Shown here piece after piece: positions 8,726 through 17,514 of a stretch of 64,000 nucleotides of DNA (positions within the stretch are counted from its first letter, which is position 1; the number at the start of each line of letters is the position of its first letter). The translations under genes and the position numbers were made by a program. The notes under the pieces are model-generated. The model was not told where the DNA came from. It did not search any database and saw nothing but the letters and a program-made list of their open reading frames with translations. Location of the stretch: positions 2,948,501 to 3,012,500 of the forward strand of contig NZ_CP136422.1 in NCBI RefSeq assembly GCF_034355335.1. Reading direction: 5' to 3'. The stretch is from Blautia coccoides (GTDB taxonomy: Bacteria; Bacillota; Clostridia; Lachnospirales; Lachnospiraceae).

Positions 8726-9055
8726 ACACAACAGTAATTAACTGTTGCAATAGGATAAATGCAAAGATAAGGATTAGTATAGATTCATATCGGATTTCAG
8801 AGAGCCGCTGGCTGGTGTGAAGCGGCAGACGCAGAATCTGGAACTGCCCTTGGAGCAGCTGCCCGAACTTTCTTAAGGAAATAGTAGACGCAGACGGAAC
8901 CCTGCCGTTATCAGAAGGGAAAGATATAAGGTGTACATATCTGTATCTTATTAAGCGTATGAAGTATATTCATAAAGTAGAGTGGTACCGCGCAGGACAG
9001 TAGTCTTTCGTCTCTATTACAAGCATATTGTAATAAGGATGGAGGGCTTTTTTTG
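8726..9055 (+). ncRNA. T-box leader of leuA (Leu specifier CUG)
   Basis: A T-box riboswitch that reads uncharged tRNA-Leu. Stem I has the conserved AGAGAGCCGCTGGCTGGTG region at about 8798, the specifier context GGAA-CTG-CCCTTGGAGC puts the codon CUG at 8844-8846, and the antiterminator T-box element with TGGTACCGCG is at 8983-8992. The competing terminator (about 9010-9055) ends in a run of T. Uncharged tRNA-Leu should allow read-through into leuA. The choice of specifier is by alignment with common T-box context and not by folding. Confidence 0.88.
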
Positions 9056-9153
9056 TACCGTTTGGGAAGCTCCAAAATCCCCGAAGGTCTGTGCAGACTA
9101 CCTGTTATAAAAGCTTAGATATAGGTATCCAAAAAAGTCAGGAGGAAAAAAGA

Positions 9154-10809
9154 ATGAAAAATTGCAGTAAGTACAAGAGACAGTATTTCATGCCGCCGGT
9201 AAAATGCATGAAGTGGGCGGAAAAAGAGTATGTGGATAAAGCTCCCGTTTGGTGCAGCGTTGACCTGCGTGACGGCAACCAGGCACTTGTTATCCCTATG
9301 AATCTGGAACAGAAAGTGGAGTTTTTCAAACTTCTGGTGGAAATTGGATTTAAAGAGATAGAAGTGGGATTCCCGGCAGCTTCAGAGACAGAGTATACGT
9401 TCCTCAGAAAGCTGATCGAGGAGGATTTGATCCCGGATGATGTGACCATTCAGGTTCTGACTCAGGCCAGAGAACATATTATCAAAAAGACATTTGAAGC
9501 AGTAAAAGGGGCTAAGAATGTAATCGTCCATGTATACAATTCCACATCTGTTGCTCAGCGTGAGCAGGTGTTTAAGAAGTCAAGGGAAGAGATTCTGCAG
9601 ATTGCAGTGGAAGGTGCAAAGCTGTTAAAGCAGCTCACAGAGGAAGCAGGAGAAAATTACAGGTTTGAGTACAGCCCGGAGAGCTTTACAGGAACAGAGC
9701 CGGAATATGCACTTGAGGTATGTAATGCAGTGCTTGACATCTGGCAGCCTGAAGCAGACAGAAAGCCGATCATCAACCTTCCTGTAACCGTAGAACATTC
9801 CATGCCTCATGTATATGCGAGCCAGGTGGAATATATCTGTGAAAACTTAAAATACAGAGAAAATGTTATCGTATCCCTTCATCCCCATAACGACAGAGGA
9901 TGTGGTGTTGCAGATTCTGAGATGGGGCTTCTGGCAGGGGCAGACCGTATTGAGGGAACACTTTTTGGAAATGGTGAGAGAACCGGTAATGTAGATATTA
10001 TCACTTTGGCACTGAACATGTATTCACAGGGTGTTGAGCCGAATCTGGATTTCACTAATATGGGCGCTATCTGTGAGAAATACGAGGAGTTCACCGGCAT
10101 GAAGATCGGTGAGAGAAGTCCATACTGTGGCGCGCTGGTATTTGCGGCCTTCTCCGGATCCCATCAGGATGCCATCGCAAAAGGCATGCACTGGCTGGAT
10201 GAAAAGAAACCGGAACACTGGACGGTTCCTTATCTGCCCATTGATCCGAAAGATGTGGGTAGAAATTATGATGCCGATGTTATCCGTATTAACAGCCAGT
10301 CAGGAAAAGGCGGTGTCGGATATATTCTGGAAACGAAATATGGTTTAAATCTGCCGGCAAAGATGCGGGAGGCTATGGGATATACAGCAAAAGCTGTCTC
10401 AGACCATACACAGAAAGAATTGCTGCCTGAACAGATTTTCGAGCTGTTTAAAAAGACATTTGAGAATGTTACCTCCCCGCTTGTGATCCAAAGTGTTCAT
10501 TTCCAGCAGAAGGATGGCGGAATCACCACACAGGTGACGTCCAGCTTTAACGGGCGTGAAGTGACGACAGAGGCAGCAGGAAACGGACGTCTTAATGCGG
10601 TCAGCAATGCGCTGAAAAAGGAATACGGTTTCCAGTATGACCTGGTGACTTACCAGGAACACGCTTTAGAGCAGAGTTCCAGTTCAAAAGCCATTGCCTA
10701 TGTGGGAATCCGCAAACCGGATGGCAGCCTGGCTTGGGGAGCAGGCGTTGATTCCGATATCATACGGGCATCCATTGACGCACTGGTGACAGCCATTAAT
10801 AACAGATAA
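9154..10809 (+). CDS. leuA: 2-isopropylmalate synthase
   Basis: Catalyses the first committed step of leucine synthesis, condensing acetyl-CoA with 2-oxoisovalerate. The product has 551 residues, the long fungal/actinobacterial-like LeuA form. Catalytic features are the N-terminal VDLRDGNQALVIPM and the metal-binding HPHNDRG followed by GNGERTGN. The C-terminal third is the LeuA dimer/leucine feedback domain. The ATG at 9154 has an AGGAGG site; an in-frame extension to 9091 would overlap the leader and is rejected. It is controlled by the T-box leader and lies apart from leuCD at the left edge; leuB is not in the window. Confidence 0.95.
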   Translation: MKNCSKYKRQYFMPPVKCMKWAEKEYVDKAPVWCSVDLRDGNQALVIPMNLEQKVEFFKLLVEIGFKEIEVGFPAASETEYTFLRKLIEEDLIPDDVTIQVLTQAREHIIKKTFEAVKGAKNVIVHVYNSTSVAQREQVFKKSREEILQIAVEGAKLLKQLTEEAGENYRFEYSPESFTGTEPEYALEVCNAVLDIWQPEADRKPIINLPVTVEHSMPHVYASQVEYICENLKYRENVIVSLHPHNDRGCGVADSEMGLLAGADRIEGTLFGNGERTGNVDIITLALNMYSQGVEPNLDFTNMGAICEKYEEFTGMKIGERSPYCGALVFAAFSGSHQDAIAKGMHWLDEKKPEHWTVPYLPIDPKDVGRNYDADVIRINSQSGKGGVGYILETKYGLNLPAKMREAMGYTAKAVSDHTQKELLPEQIFELFKKTFENVTSPLVIQSVHFQQKDGGITTQVTSSFNGREVTTEAAGNGRLNAVSNALKKEYGFQYDLVTYQEHALEQSSSSKAIAYVGIRKPDGSLAWGAGVDSDIIRASIDALVTAINNR

Positions 10810-10821
10810 GATAAAATATAA

Positions 10822-10886
10822 CAATTAAAAAGTAATAATTAAAAAGTAATAATAACTAAAGAGTAATAATAGCTAAAGAGCAATAG
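10822..10886. repeat. Degenerate AT-rich tandem repeat
   Basis: About four imperfect copies of a 14-17 base unit resembling TAAAAAGTAATAAT lie directly after the leuA stop. It is non-coding and lies before the leuA terminator. Confidence 0.6.
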
Positions 10887-10901
10887 GTAGATGAGAAGTA
10901 A

Positions 10902-10946
10902 CAGGGCTGAATGAATATCACAGAGTATTCCTTCAGCCCTGTTTGC
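10902..10946 (+). terminator. leuA terminator
   Basis: Perfect 10-bp arms CAGGGCTGAA and TTCAGCCCTG have a 20-base loop and are followed by TTTGCTT. Confidence 0.75.
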
Positions 10947-10986
10947 TTATAAATATACTGAGATACAGCAGATGTTGTAAAAAGGG

Positions 10987-11718
10987 GTGAGAAAGATAAG
11001 AAAATGGATATTCCTACTGATAACTTGTTCCATATGTCTTACAGGCTGCGGCAGCATCAGAAGGGTAAAGATAAATGCAGATGAAATTACGGAAGATACG
11101 GTTGTATCCTTTGACAATGAAATGTTCTATGAATATATGTATTCTTATCCTGATATTGGGGCACTGGCCGGCGACAGCGAAGAGATTATTTATGGTGAAA
11201 CAACAAAGCTGCGCTATTATATCGACTGGTTTGGCATGTGCCATACAAAAGCGGATATTAAAGTCCTGCGCTCCTTCAAAGGGGATCTTAAAGAAGGGAA
11301 AATAATGAAATTAGTAAAAGACCAGGGATATGTATCGGTAAAGGATTATATAGATTCTCTGTATTTCAGGGAGGAAAAGAAAGATTGGCGCCAGAAATAT
11401 AAACAGTACAGCGCTGAAGAGCAAAAGCATATTTACATACAGCAAAAAGAGAAAAATGATATCATGCTGGAAATCGGCCAGAAAAGTATCTATTTTCTAC
11501 AGAAGTCTAACTATTACAATACAGATGGTACATATGCAAGACTGAATGGACCTGAGGGGGAGTATGTAGAGATTGAAGGTGATCATTTTATGCAGGCGGC
11601 AGCATTTACTGATTACTGGAATAATACTGAAATACAGGAAAATGCCCATTTACCGGGTGCAGAAGATGAATGCTTTACTTTAGATGAAATAGCGTCTCAG
11701 ATATATATGACAGAATAA
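10987..11718 (+). CDS. Putative lipoprotein of unknown function (start uncertain)
   Basis: A 243-residue secreted protein with a lipoprotein signal: KIRKW, a hydrophobic stretch, then LTGC. The mature part is hydrophilic and charged, with several Tyr-rich segments; I recognise no family. The start is odd. The frame opens with GTG at 10987, but the AAAGGGG site abuts it. A normally spaced start would fall on an ATA codon at 10996. Either the GTG is used inefficiently, or an ATG has mutated to ATA. It stands alone between leuA and a SleB-like gene. Confidence 0.65.
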   Translation: MRKIRKWIFLLITCSICLTGCGSIRRVKINADEITEDTVVSFDNEMFYEYMYSYPDIGALAGDSEEIIYGETTKLRYYIDWFGMCHTKADIKVLRSFKGDLKEGKIMKLVKDQGYVSVKDYIDSLYFREEKKDWRQKYKQYSAEEQKHIYIQQKEKNDIMLEIGQKSIYFLQKSNYYNTDGTYARLNGPEGEYVEIEGDHFMQAAAFTDYWNNTEIQENAHLPGAEDECFTLDEIASQIYMTE

Positions 11719-11928
11719 GAAGACTTGCTGTACTTCATGGTCCAAAGCTGTCCAATGGTTCCGATCGTATGGTCCATGTCCGGGTGTCATGAGCAGATAG
11801 AATAAAAGTGAGAGCCGATAATTATTGATTTTAGTGAAATAGAGGAAAAAAGCACAAAAAATTAGATAAAATATCTTTCTTTAAACAAGATAATATTGTG
11901 AAGATTAGCTAAAAGAGGCCCCGGCTTA
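11719..11928. other. Intergenic region, nothing recognised
   Basis: AT-rich DNA between the lipoprotein gene and the promoter of the SleB-like gene. No open frame with a ribosome binding site is seen. Confidence 0.5.
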
Positions 11929-11958
11929 TTGACTTCCATTGCCCAAATATTTTATAAT
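11929..11958 (+). promoter_or_regulatory. Promoter of the SleB-like gene
   Basis: TTGACT (11929-11934) and TATAAT (11953-11958) are separated by 18 bases, leaving a leader of about 80 bases. Confidence 0.6.
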
Positions 11959-11971
11959 CCATATAATTCAT

Positions 11972-12008
11972 GACATCAGAAATTGAACTATGTGTTATAA
12001 CTGATGTC
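11972..12008 (+). promoter_or_regulatory. Leader stem-loop before the SleB-like gene
   Basis: Perfect 8-base arms GACATCAG and CTGATGTC enclose 21 bases in the predicted 5' untranslated region. It could be an operator dyad or an mRNA hairpin. Confidence 0.45.
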
Positions 12009-12043
12009 TATTCGATTTAAGAAAACAGGCAAAGGAAAAAGGT

Positions 12044-12874
12044 ATGGACATTATTCGTACGATTGCGGCCGGATTTTTATTCTTGATCCGGAAGATATCT
12101 AAAAAGAGCCGGAGGACCTGTGCGTTGGTTGTGACAGGGGCAGTGGTGATCGCTGCCGTGGCATTTACCTTTCACGGGCTTCATGCTGGCGGAAAAAATA
12201 ATGTATATGCATCTGTGAGTGACGACAAAGATCCGCCGAAAGAGAAAGATGAGCCGGAGGAGGAACAACTGTACGGCTTGGACGCAATTATTTCAGGCGT
12301 ACTGATAAGTCAGGATACCCAGAGCGAAGTACATCGGCTTGGCACCTCCTGTGAGGCAGTGCTGGTAGGACAGAGAACAGGAAAAAAGGTGCAGGAATCA
12401 CGTTTCGATTTTAGCGAGGAGACAGCCAGCAGTGTGGCTGAACTGGAGAATCACTCCATCGGCGCTTCTGAGAGTCTTCTAAGGATGACGGATCAGGATT
12501 ATGAGACGCTTCTGAAAATTGTGGAGGCGGAGGCCGGAGGTGAAGATATCAAGGGCCGCATTTTGGTGGCTAACGTGATCTTCAACCGGGTGAAAAGCCC
12601 TGATTTCCCCAACAGCATTCACGATGTAGTGTGGGAGAATTCGGACGGAAGTCCCCAGTTTTCACCTACCGTTGACGGCAGAATCGATACGGTTACCGTT
12701 TCAGAGGGGACCAGAGAGGCAGTCAACCGGGCCATTGACGGGGAGGATTACTCCCAGGGCGCGCTGTTCTTCATGGAAGAGGCTTATGCTGAACAGCATA
12801 ATATTAAATGGTTTAAAGAGGATTTAAAATTTTTATTCCAATATGGGGTACATGACTTTTTCACGTATCCGTAA
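12044..12874 (+). CDS. SleB-like cell wall hydrolase
   Basis: A 276-residue membrane-anchored protein. One N-terminal membrane segment (about 25-45) is followed by an acidic linker (about 60-75) and a C-terminal Hydrolase_2/SleB-type domain (about 150-270). The domain has the family motif LKIVEAEAGGEDIKGRILVA with its catalytic Glu, then NVIFNRV. SleB proteins are lytic transglycosylases that cut cortex or cell wall peptidoglycan; non-spore relatives act in wall remodelling. ATG 12044 follows AAAGGAAAAAGG. It lies 20 bases before thrC, perhaps transcribed together with it. Confidence 0.85.
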   Translation: MDIIRTIAAGFLFLIRKISKKSRRTCALVVTGAVVIAAVAFTFHGLHAGGKNNVYASVSDDKDPPKEKDEPEEEQLYGLDAIISGVLISQDTQSEVHRLGTSCEAVLVGQRTGKKVQESRFDFSEETASSVAELENHSIGASESLLRMTDQDYETLLKIVEAEAGGEDIKGRILVANVIFNRVKSPDFPNSIHDVVWENSDGSPQFSPTVDGRIDTVTVSEGTREAVNRAIDGEDYSQGALFFMEEAYAEQHNIKWFKEDLKFLFQYGVHDFFTYP

Positions 12875-12894
12875 AGAAGAAAGGACATAGAAAG

Positions 12895-14382
12895 ATGGAG
12901 ATTTTGTACAAAAGCACAAGAGGAACAGGGGAATGCGTAAAGGCATCTGAAGCAATTTTAAAAGGGCTTTCAAAAGACGGAGGATTGTTTGTGCCCACAG
13001 CGATTCCCAAACTGGACATTTCCATGGACAGACTGGCAGAGATGTCTTATCAGGAAATCGCGTATGAGGTCATGAGCCGTTTTCTGACAGATTTTACAGA
13101 GGAAGAGTTAAAGGCATGTATCGCCAAAGCTTATGATTCAAAATTTGATACCCAGGAGATCGCACCTTTGGTAAAAGCAGGAGGCGCGTATTATCTGGAG
13201 CTGTTCCACGGAGCAACCATTGCGTTTAAAGATATGGCGCTTTCTATTCTGCCTCATCTTCTGACCACCTCCGCAAAGAAAAACCATGTGAAAAATGAAA
13301 TCGTCATCCTCACCGCCACATCAGGCGATACAGGAAAAGCAGCCATGGCCGGTTTTGCAGACGTGCCGGGTACAAGGATCATTGTCTTTTATCCCAAGAA
13401 CGGTGTCAGCCCCATCCAGGAAAAACAGATGGTGACACAGAAGGGAAATAATACATATGTAGTGGGTATCACGGGCAATTTTGATGATGCCCAGACCGCA
13501 GTGAAAAAAATGTTCAATGACAAGGCAATGGAGGAGGAGCTTGACAAGGCAGGCTTCCAGTTCTCCTCTGCCAACTCCATCAATATCGGCCGTCTGGTGC
13601 CTCAGATAGTGTACTATGTTTACGCCTATGTGAATCTTTTCAAGAATGGTGAGATAAAAGATGGTGAAAAAATTAACGTAACTGTGCCCACCGGCAACTT
13701 CGGAAACATCCTGGCAGCCTATTATGCAAAAAATATGGGTCTGCCCATTGATAAACTGATCTGCGCCTCCAATGAGAACAAAGTTCTCTTTGACTTTTTC
13801 TCCACGGGAAGCTATGACAGGAACCGTGATTTCATCCTGACCTCTTCCCCATCTATGGATATCCTTATATCCAGCAACCTGGAAAGGCTTATTTACCGCA
13901 TTGTAGGGGAAAATGCAGACAAAAACCGTGAGATGATGGAGCAGCTTTCCAAGGGTGGAATCTATCAGATAACAGAGGAAATGCGCAGCCAGCTCGCAGA
14001 TTTCTACGGCAATTTTGCCACAGAGAAGGAGACTGCCGATGCTATAAAAGCTCTTTATCAGAATACCGGCTATGTCATTGATACCCACACAGCCGTAGCG
14101 GCTTGTGTCTATGAAAAATACGTGAAAGACACAAAAGACAGTACCAAAACAGTTATTGCATCTACAGCCAGCCCCTTTAAATTCACAAGAAGTGTTATGG
14201 ATGCCATTGACAGCAAATACGATTCCATGGGTGATTTCGAGCTGGTGGATGAATTGTCCAAAATTGCAAATGTGAAGGTGCCCAATGCCATCGAGGAAAT
14301 CCGTACAGCACCTGTTCTGCACGATACAGTTGTGGATGTTCCGGATATGCCGGCAGCGGTAAAAAATGTTCTTGGAATTTGA
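12895..14382 (+). CDS. thrC: Threonine synthase
   Basis: A PLP enzyme that converts O-phosphohomoserine to threonine. The 495-residue length fits the class with an N-terminal domain. The PLP lysine is in FHGATIAFKDMALSIL (about residues 103-118), and the phosphate-binding loop is TATSGDTGKAAMAGF (about 141-155). The start ATG follows AAAGGACATAG. It follows the SleB-like gene closely. No terminator is seen after it before the pckA promoter. Confidence 0.95.
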   Translation: MEILYKSTRGTGECVKASEAILKGLSKDGGLFVPTAIPKLDISMDRLAEMSYQEIAYEVMSRFLTDFTEEELKACIAKAYDSKFDTQEIAPLVKAGGAYYLELFHGATIAFKDMALSILPHLLTTSAKKNHVKNEIVILTATSGDTGKAAMAGFADVPGTRIIVFYPKNGVSPIQEKQMVTQKGNNTYVVGITGNFDDAQTAVKKMFNDKAMEEELDKAGFQFSSANSINIGRLVPQIVYYVYAYVNLFKNGEIKDGEKINVTVPTGNFGNILAAYYAKNMGLPIDKLICASNENKVLFDFFSTGSYDRNRDFILTSSPSMDILISSNLERLIYRIVGENADKNREMMEQLSKGGIYQITEEMRSQLADFYGNFATEKETADAIKALYQNTGYVIDTHTAVAACVYEKYVKDTKDSTKTVIASTASPFKFTRSVMDAIDSKYDSMGDFELVDELSKIANVKVPNAIEEIRTAPVLHDTVVDVPDMPAAVKNVLGI

Positions 14383-14440
14383 AAATATAAAAATTCTATT
14401 AAATGTAAAAAAAACGTCAAGAAAATACATTGTTAAAGTA

Positions 14441-14469
14441 TTGACTTTTAAAAACTAACATGAGATAAT
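14441..14469 (+). promoter_or_regulatory. pckA promoter
   Basis: TTGACT (14441-14446) and GATAAT (14464-14469) are separated by 17 bases. Confidence 0.65.
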
Positions 14470-14505
14470 GAATTGACTTTGAGATAAGATTAAGGAGGAA
14501 ACCAT

Positions 14506-16197
14506 ATGTCAACAAAAGCATATTACCCAATCAACGAGATTGGAGCAGGCAAAACTGGCTTCAGCAAAACTCGTTCCATTATTGAAGCAGCGTTCTATGG
14601 CAACAATGTTGTTAAGGTTAACACATTAAAAGAGGCATATGAATTAGCGAAAAACTCACCTGGAACAGTCGTTACAGATATGCCTGTTTATAGAGGCGAA
14701 GAGTTTGGTCTTGAGAGAGATGCTAAAGTTTTATTATTTAACGATGGTGCTATCACAGGACGTTACGCAGCTGCACGCCGCATTGCCGGAGAACCAGGTG
14801 TTGACTGCGCAGCTCTTGACAAAGTGGCTATGGATGCTATTTATGAAGCTCGCTGGAAAACCATGTACCACGCAGAGGTATATGTAGGACTGGATCCTGA
14901 ATTCATGGTAAAAGCTCACCTGCTGATTCCGGAAGGTGAAGAGAACATCATGTACTCCTGGATGCTGAACTTCCAGTATATGTCTGATGACTATGTTAAA
15001 ATGTATAAAAATTCTCAGCCTGTAGGCGAAGGAAAAGAGGCAGATGTTTACATCTTCTCAGATCCTCAGTGGTCACCGGCAAGCACTCCGGGTGTTGACT
15101 ACAGCTGCTTAAGCGATCCGCAGACTCTGTGCTACTTCAACACAGACCAGAACTGTGCTTGTATCCTTGGTATGAGATACTTCGGTGAGCACAAAAAAGG
15201 TACTCTGACTATGGCTTGGGCAATTGCCAACAGAAACGGCTATGCAGCATGCCACGGCGGACAGAAAGAATACACACTGGCTGATGGTTCCAAATACGTT
15301 GCATCTGTATACGGTCTGTCAGGATCAGGTAAATCCACCATCACACACGCAAAACACAATGGCAAATACGAAATCAAAGTTCTGCATGATGACGCTTTCA
15401 TCATCAACACAGATACTTGTGCTTCCGTAGCATTAGAGCCTACATACTTCGATAAAACACAGGATTATCCGGCAGGATGTGATGACAACAAATTCCTCCT
15501 GACATCCATGAATAACTCTGCTACATTAGATGAGGATGGAAACATCCAGCTTGTAACAGAAGATATCAGAAATGGTAACGGACGTGCAATCAAATCCAAA
15601 CTGTGGGCACCGAACCGTGTTGATAAGATCGACGAGCCGGTTAACGCTATCTTCTGGATCATGAAAGACCCGACCATTCCGCCAGTAGTTAAATTAAAAG
15701 GTGCTTCCTTAGCATCCGTAATGGGCGCTACTCTGGCTACAAAACGTTCTACAGCAGAGCGTCTGGCACCAGGTGTTGACCCGAATAAGCTGGTTGTTGT
15801 TCCTTACGCTAACCCGTTCAGAACATATCCGTTAGCTGATGACTACGAGAAATTCAAAAAACTGGTTGAAGAGAAAAATGTAGACTGCTACATCATCAAC
15901 ACAGGCGATTTCATGGGCAAGAAAGTTCAGCCGAAAGATACTTTAGGTATCCTGGAAGCAATCGTAGAGAAAAAAGCAGAGTTCAAACCTTGGGGACCGT
16001 TCTCCGATATCGAAATCTTCGATTGGGAAGGATTCGTTCCGGATATGAATGATGCTGACTACGTTGATCAGCTCAAAGCTCGTATGAATGACCGCGTAAA
16101 TGAGATCAAAGCATTCGAGACCAAGAAAGATGGATATGACAAACTTCCTGCTGATGCTTTAGAGGCAATCCAGAAAGTTGTTGATGAGCTGAAATAA
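14506..16197 (+). CDS. pckA: Phosphoenolpyruvate carboxykinase (ATP-type)
   Basis: Interconverts oxaloacetate and phosphoenolpyruvate with ATP/ADP. In fermentative gut anaerobes it often runs in the CO2-fixing direction. The 563-residue protein has the kinase loop GLSGSGKSTITHAK (about 269-282) followed by the metal site LHDDAFII. It is a somewhat longer member of the ATP-PEPCK family. The start follows AAGGAGG. Codon use is noticeably more restricted than in neighbours, with many optimal codons, which suggests very high expression. It has its own promoter and terminator. Confidence 0.94.
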   Translation: MSTKAYYPINEIGAGKTGFSKTRSIIEAAFYGNNVVKVNTLKEAYELAKNSPGTVVTDMPVYRGEEFGLERDAKVLLFNDGAITGRYAAARRIAGEPGVDCAALDKVAMDAIYEARWKTMYHAEVYVGLDPEFMVKAHLLIPEGEENIMYSWMLNFQYMSDDYVKMYKNSQPVGEGKEADVYIFSDPQWSPASTPGVDYSCLSDPQTLCYFNTDQNCACILGMRYFGEHKKGTLTMAWAIANRNGYAACHGGQKEYTLADGSKYVASVYGLSGSGKSTITHAKHNGKYEIKVLHDDAFIINTDTCASVALEPTYFDKTQDYPAGCDDNKFLLTSMNNSATLDEDGNIQLVTEDIRNGNGRAIKSKLWAPNRVDKIDEPVNAIFWIMKDPTIPPVVKLKGASLASVMGATLATKRSTAERLAPGVDPNKLVVVPYANPFRTYPLADDYEKFKKLVEEKNVDCYIINTGDFMGKKVQPKDTLGILEAIVEKKAEFKPWGPFSDIEIFDWEGFVPDMNDADYVDQLKARMNDRVNEIKAFETKKDGYDKLPADALEAIQKVVDELK

Positions 16198-16221
16198 TTC
16201 AGACATTTTATAGAAATCTTG

Positions 16222-16252
16222 CGGACCGTCAGTATAGACGGTCCGTTTTCTT
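16222..16252 (+). terminator. pckA terminator
   Basis: Perfect 9-bp arms CGGACCGTC and GACGGTCCG have a 6-base loop and are followed by TTTTCTTT. Confidence 0.9.
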
Positions 16253-16358
16253 TACTTGGAGAGCATTTGAATTGTTTTCGGCAAGCTATGTGTTACATTT
16301 TGCCGGAATGGGTTTTCTTACACACTTTATGGCCTACTAGGACAGCGGAGATGAGAAT

Positions 16359-17129
16359 ATGATTGATTTGGAATATGCAAAAGAGAGTTTCCGGCAATAT
16401 CTCAGCAACTACGACAGAAGCGATGACAAGATCCTGCTGAAGGAAGTCCATACGTTCTGTGTCCTGGACGCGGCGGACCTTATCTGCAGACAGGAGAACA
16501 TTTCCGGGGAAGATCATGAACTGGCGCTTCTCATTGCACTGCTTCATGACATCGGAAGATTTGAGCAGTTGAAAACCTTCCACAGCTATGACGATGATCT
16601 GTTTGACCATGCCCAATTTGGTGTGAAAGTCCTTTTTGAAGAGGGTATGATCAGAAGCTTTATAGAAGAAGACAGGTATGACAGTATTATCAGGACAGCC
16701 ATCGCCTGTCATTCCCTCTATGAGATACCAAAAGAAATTGAGGGAAGAGAGCTTTTTCACTGCAAGATCATCAGGGACGCGGATAAACTGGATAATTTCA
16801 GAGTAAAAGATACAGAGAATACGGAAGCCATCTTTGGAATTTCGGCAGAAGAGGTAGGTCTTGAACCTGTCTCGGAAAATATCCTGAATGCAGTGAGAGA
16901 GCACCGGTGCATCCGGCGCGGGGACAGGACCACGCATATGGATATGTGGATTTCTTATCTGGCGTTTATCTTTGATCTCAACTTCCGTTCCAGTTTCCTG
17001 TACATTAAAGAACAGGATTACATGAACCGGAACATAGACCGCATCCCATATGGGAATGCAAAGACAAAGGCAGATATGGAAGAAGTGCGTTCTATCTGTA
17101 ATATTTATATTGAAGAAAAAATTTATTAA
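16359..17129 (+). CDS. HD-domain phosphohydrolase-family protein
   Basis: A 256-residue protein with an HD superfamily metal site. The HD pair is in LIALLHDIGRFEQ (about residues 61-73), with an upstream His in HTFCVL and downstream His in AIACHSLYEIP and IIRDADKLDNF. HD proteins hydrolyse nucleotides or phosphomonoesters; the substrate is not evident and there is no GYP signature of c-di-GMP phosphodiesterases. ATG 16359 follows GGAGATGAG. It is a single gene between the pckA terminator and the 6S RNA promoter. Confidence 0.85.
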   Translation: MIDLEYAKESFRQYLSNYDRSDDKILLKEVHTFCVLDAADLICRQENISGEDHELALLIALLHDIGRFEQLKTFHSYDDDLFDHAQFGVKVLFEEGMIRSFIEEDRYDSIIRTAIACHSLYEIPKEIEGRELFHCKIIRDADKLDNFRVKDTENTEAIFGISAEEVGLEPVSENILNAVREHRCIRRGDRTTHMDMWISYLAFIFDLNFRSSFLYIKEQDYMNRNIDRIPYGNAKTKADMEEVRSICNIYIEEKIY

Positions 17130-17144
17130 GTGTGTGCATTTTTG

Positions 17145-17173
17145 TTGAAAAAGTTCATATACTAGAGTATAAT
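17145..17173 (+). promoter_or_regulatory. 6S RNA promoter
   Basis: TTGAAA (17145-17150) and a perfect TATAAT (17168-17173) are separated by 17 bases. Start is expected near 17180. Confidence 0.8.
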
Positions 17174-17179
17174 AAAGAT

Positions 17180-17366
17180 ACGAAGTAATCCTGGGGTGTG
17201 CGATGCTCCTACAGTTTTTGAACCTACATTTCTTTAAACGGGATTCCTATATTTCTGTTCAGATGTCAGGCCGTCATTGCGCAGCGGAAGGCAGAAGAAC
17301 AGTTGCGGTTGCCCACCTGGCTTAGGCTAGGAGTCAGAAAGTAGGAAACGGCATCCTGGGATTATA
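17180..17366 (+). ncRNA. ssrS: 6S RNA
   Basis: About 180 bases with no coding potential. The ends pair over roughly 14 bp (TAATCCTGGGGTGTGC at 17186 with GGCATCCTGGGATTA ending 17364). The segment TTTTTGAACCTACATTT near 17214 matches the Firmicutes 6S RNA consensus, and the 3' side contains CCCACCTGGCTTAGGCTAGG. 6S RNA mimics an open promoter and binds the housekeeping RNA polymerase holoenzyme. A consensus promoter sits just upstream. I did not run a covariance model. Confidence 0.85.
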
Positions 17367-17440
17367 AATATAACAGCAGTCAGGCTGTATATATGATTGA
17401 ATAGTGGACATTTGCAGCAGGAACGCCGCATTTGGTGCGA

Positions 17441-17466
17441 GAGTCTGAAAAATCAGACTCTTTTTG
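17441..17466 (+). terminator. Terminator between 6S RNA and galM
   Basis: Arms GAGTCTGA and TCAGACTC enclose a short A-rich loop and are followed by TTTTTGTTT. It is 75 bases after the 6S RNA end and before the galM ribosome binding site, so it may end the 6S precursor. Confidence 0.8.
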
Positions 17467-17514
17467 TTTACAACAATAGGAACACAGTAAAACATGAAAA
17501 CAGGAGATGAAGAC

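Noticed and set aside
8522..8737. 71-codon plus-strand frame between the PNPOx-like gene and leuA
   Set aside because: No ribosome binding site and it runs through the leuA -35/-10 elements.
13321..14430. 369-codon minus-strand frame opposite thrC
   Set aside because: Shadow frame caused by codon bias of thrC; composition is Cys/His/Phe-rich and it has no start site or homology.
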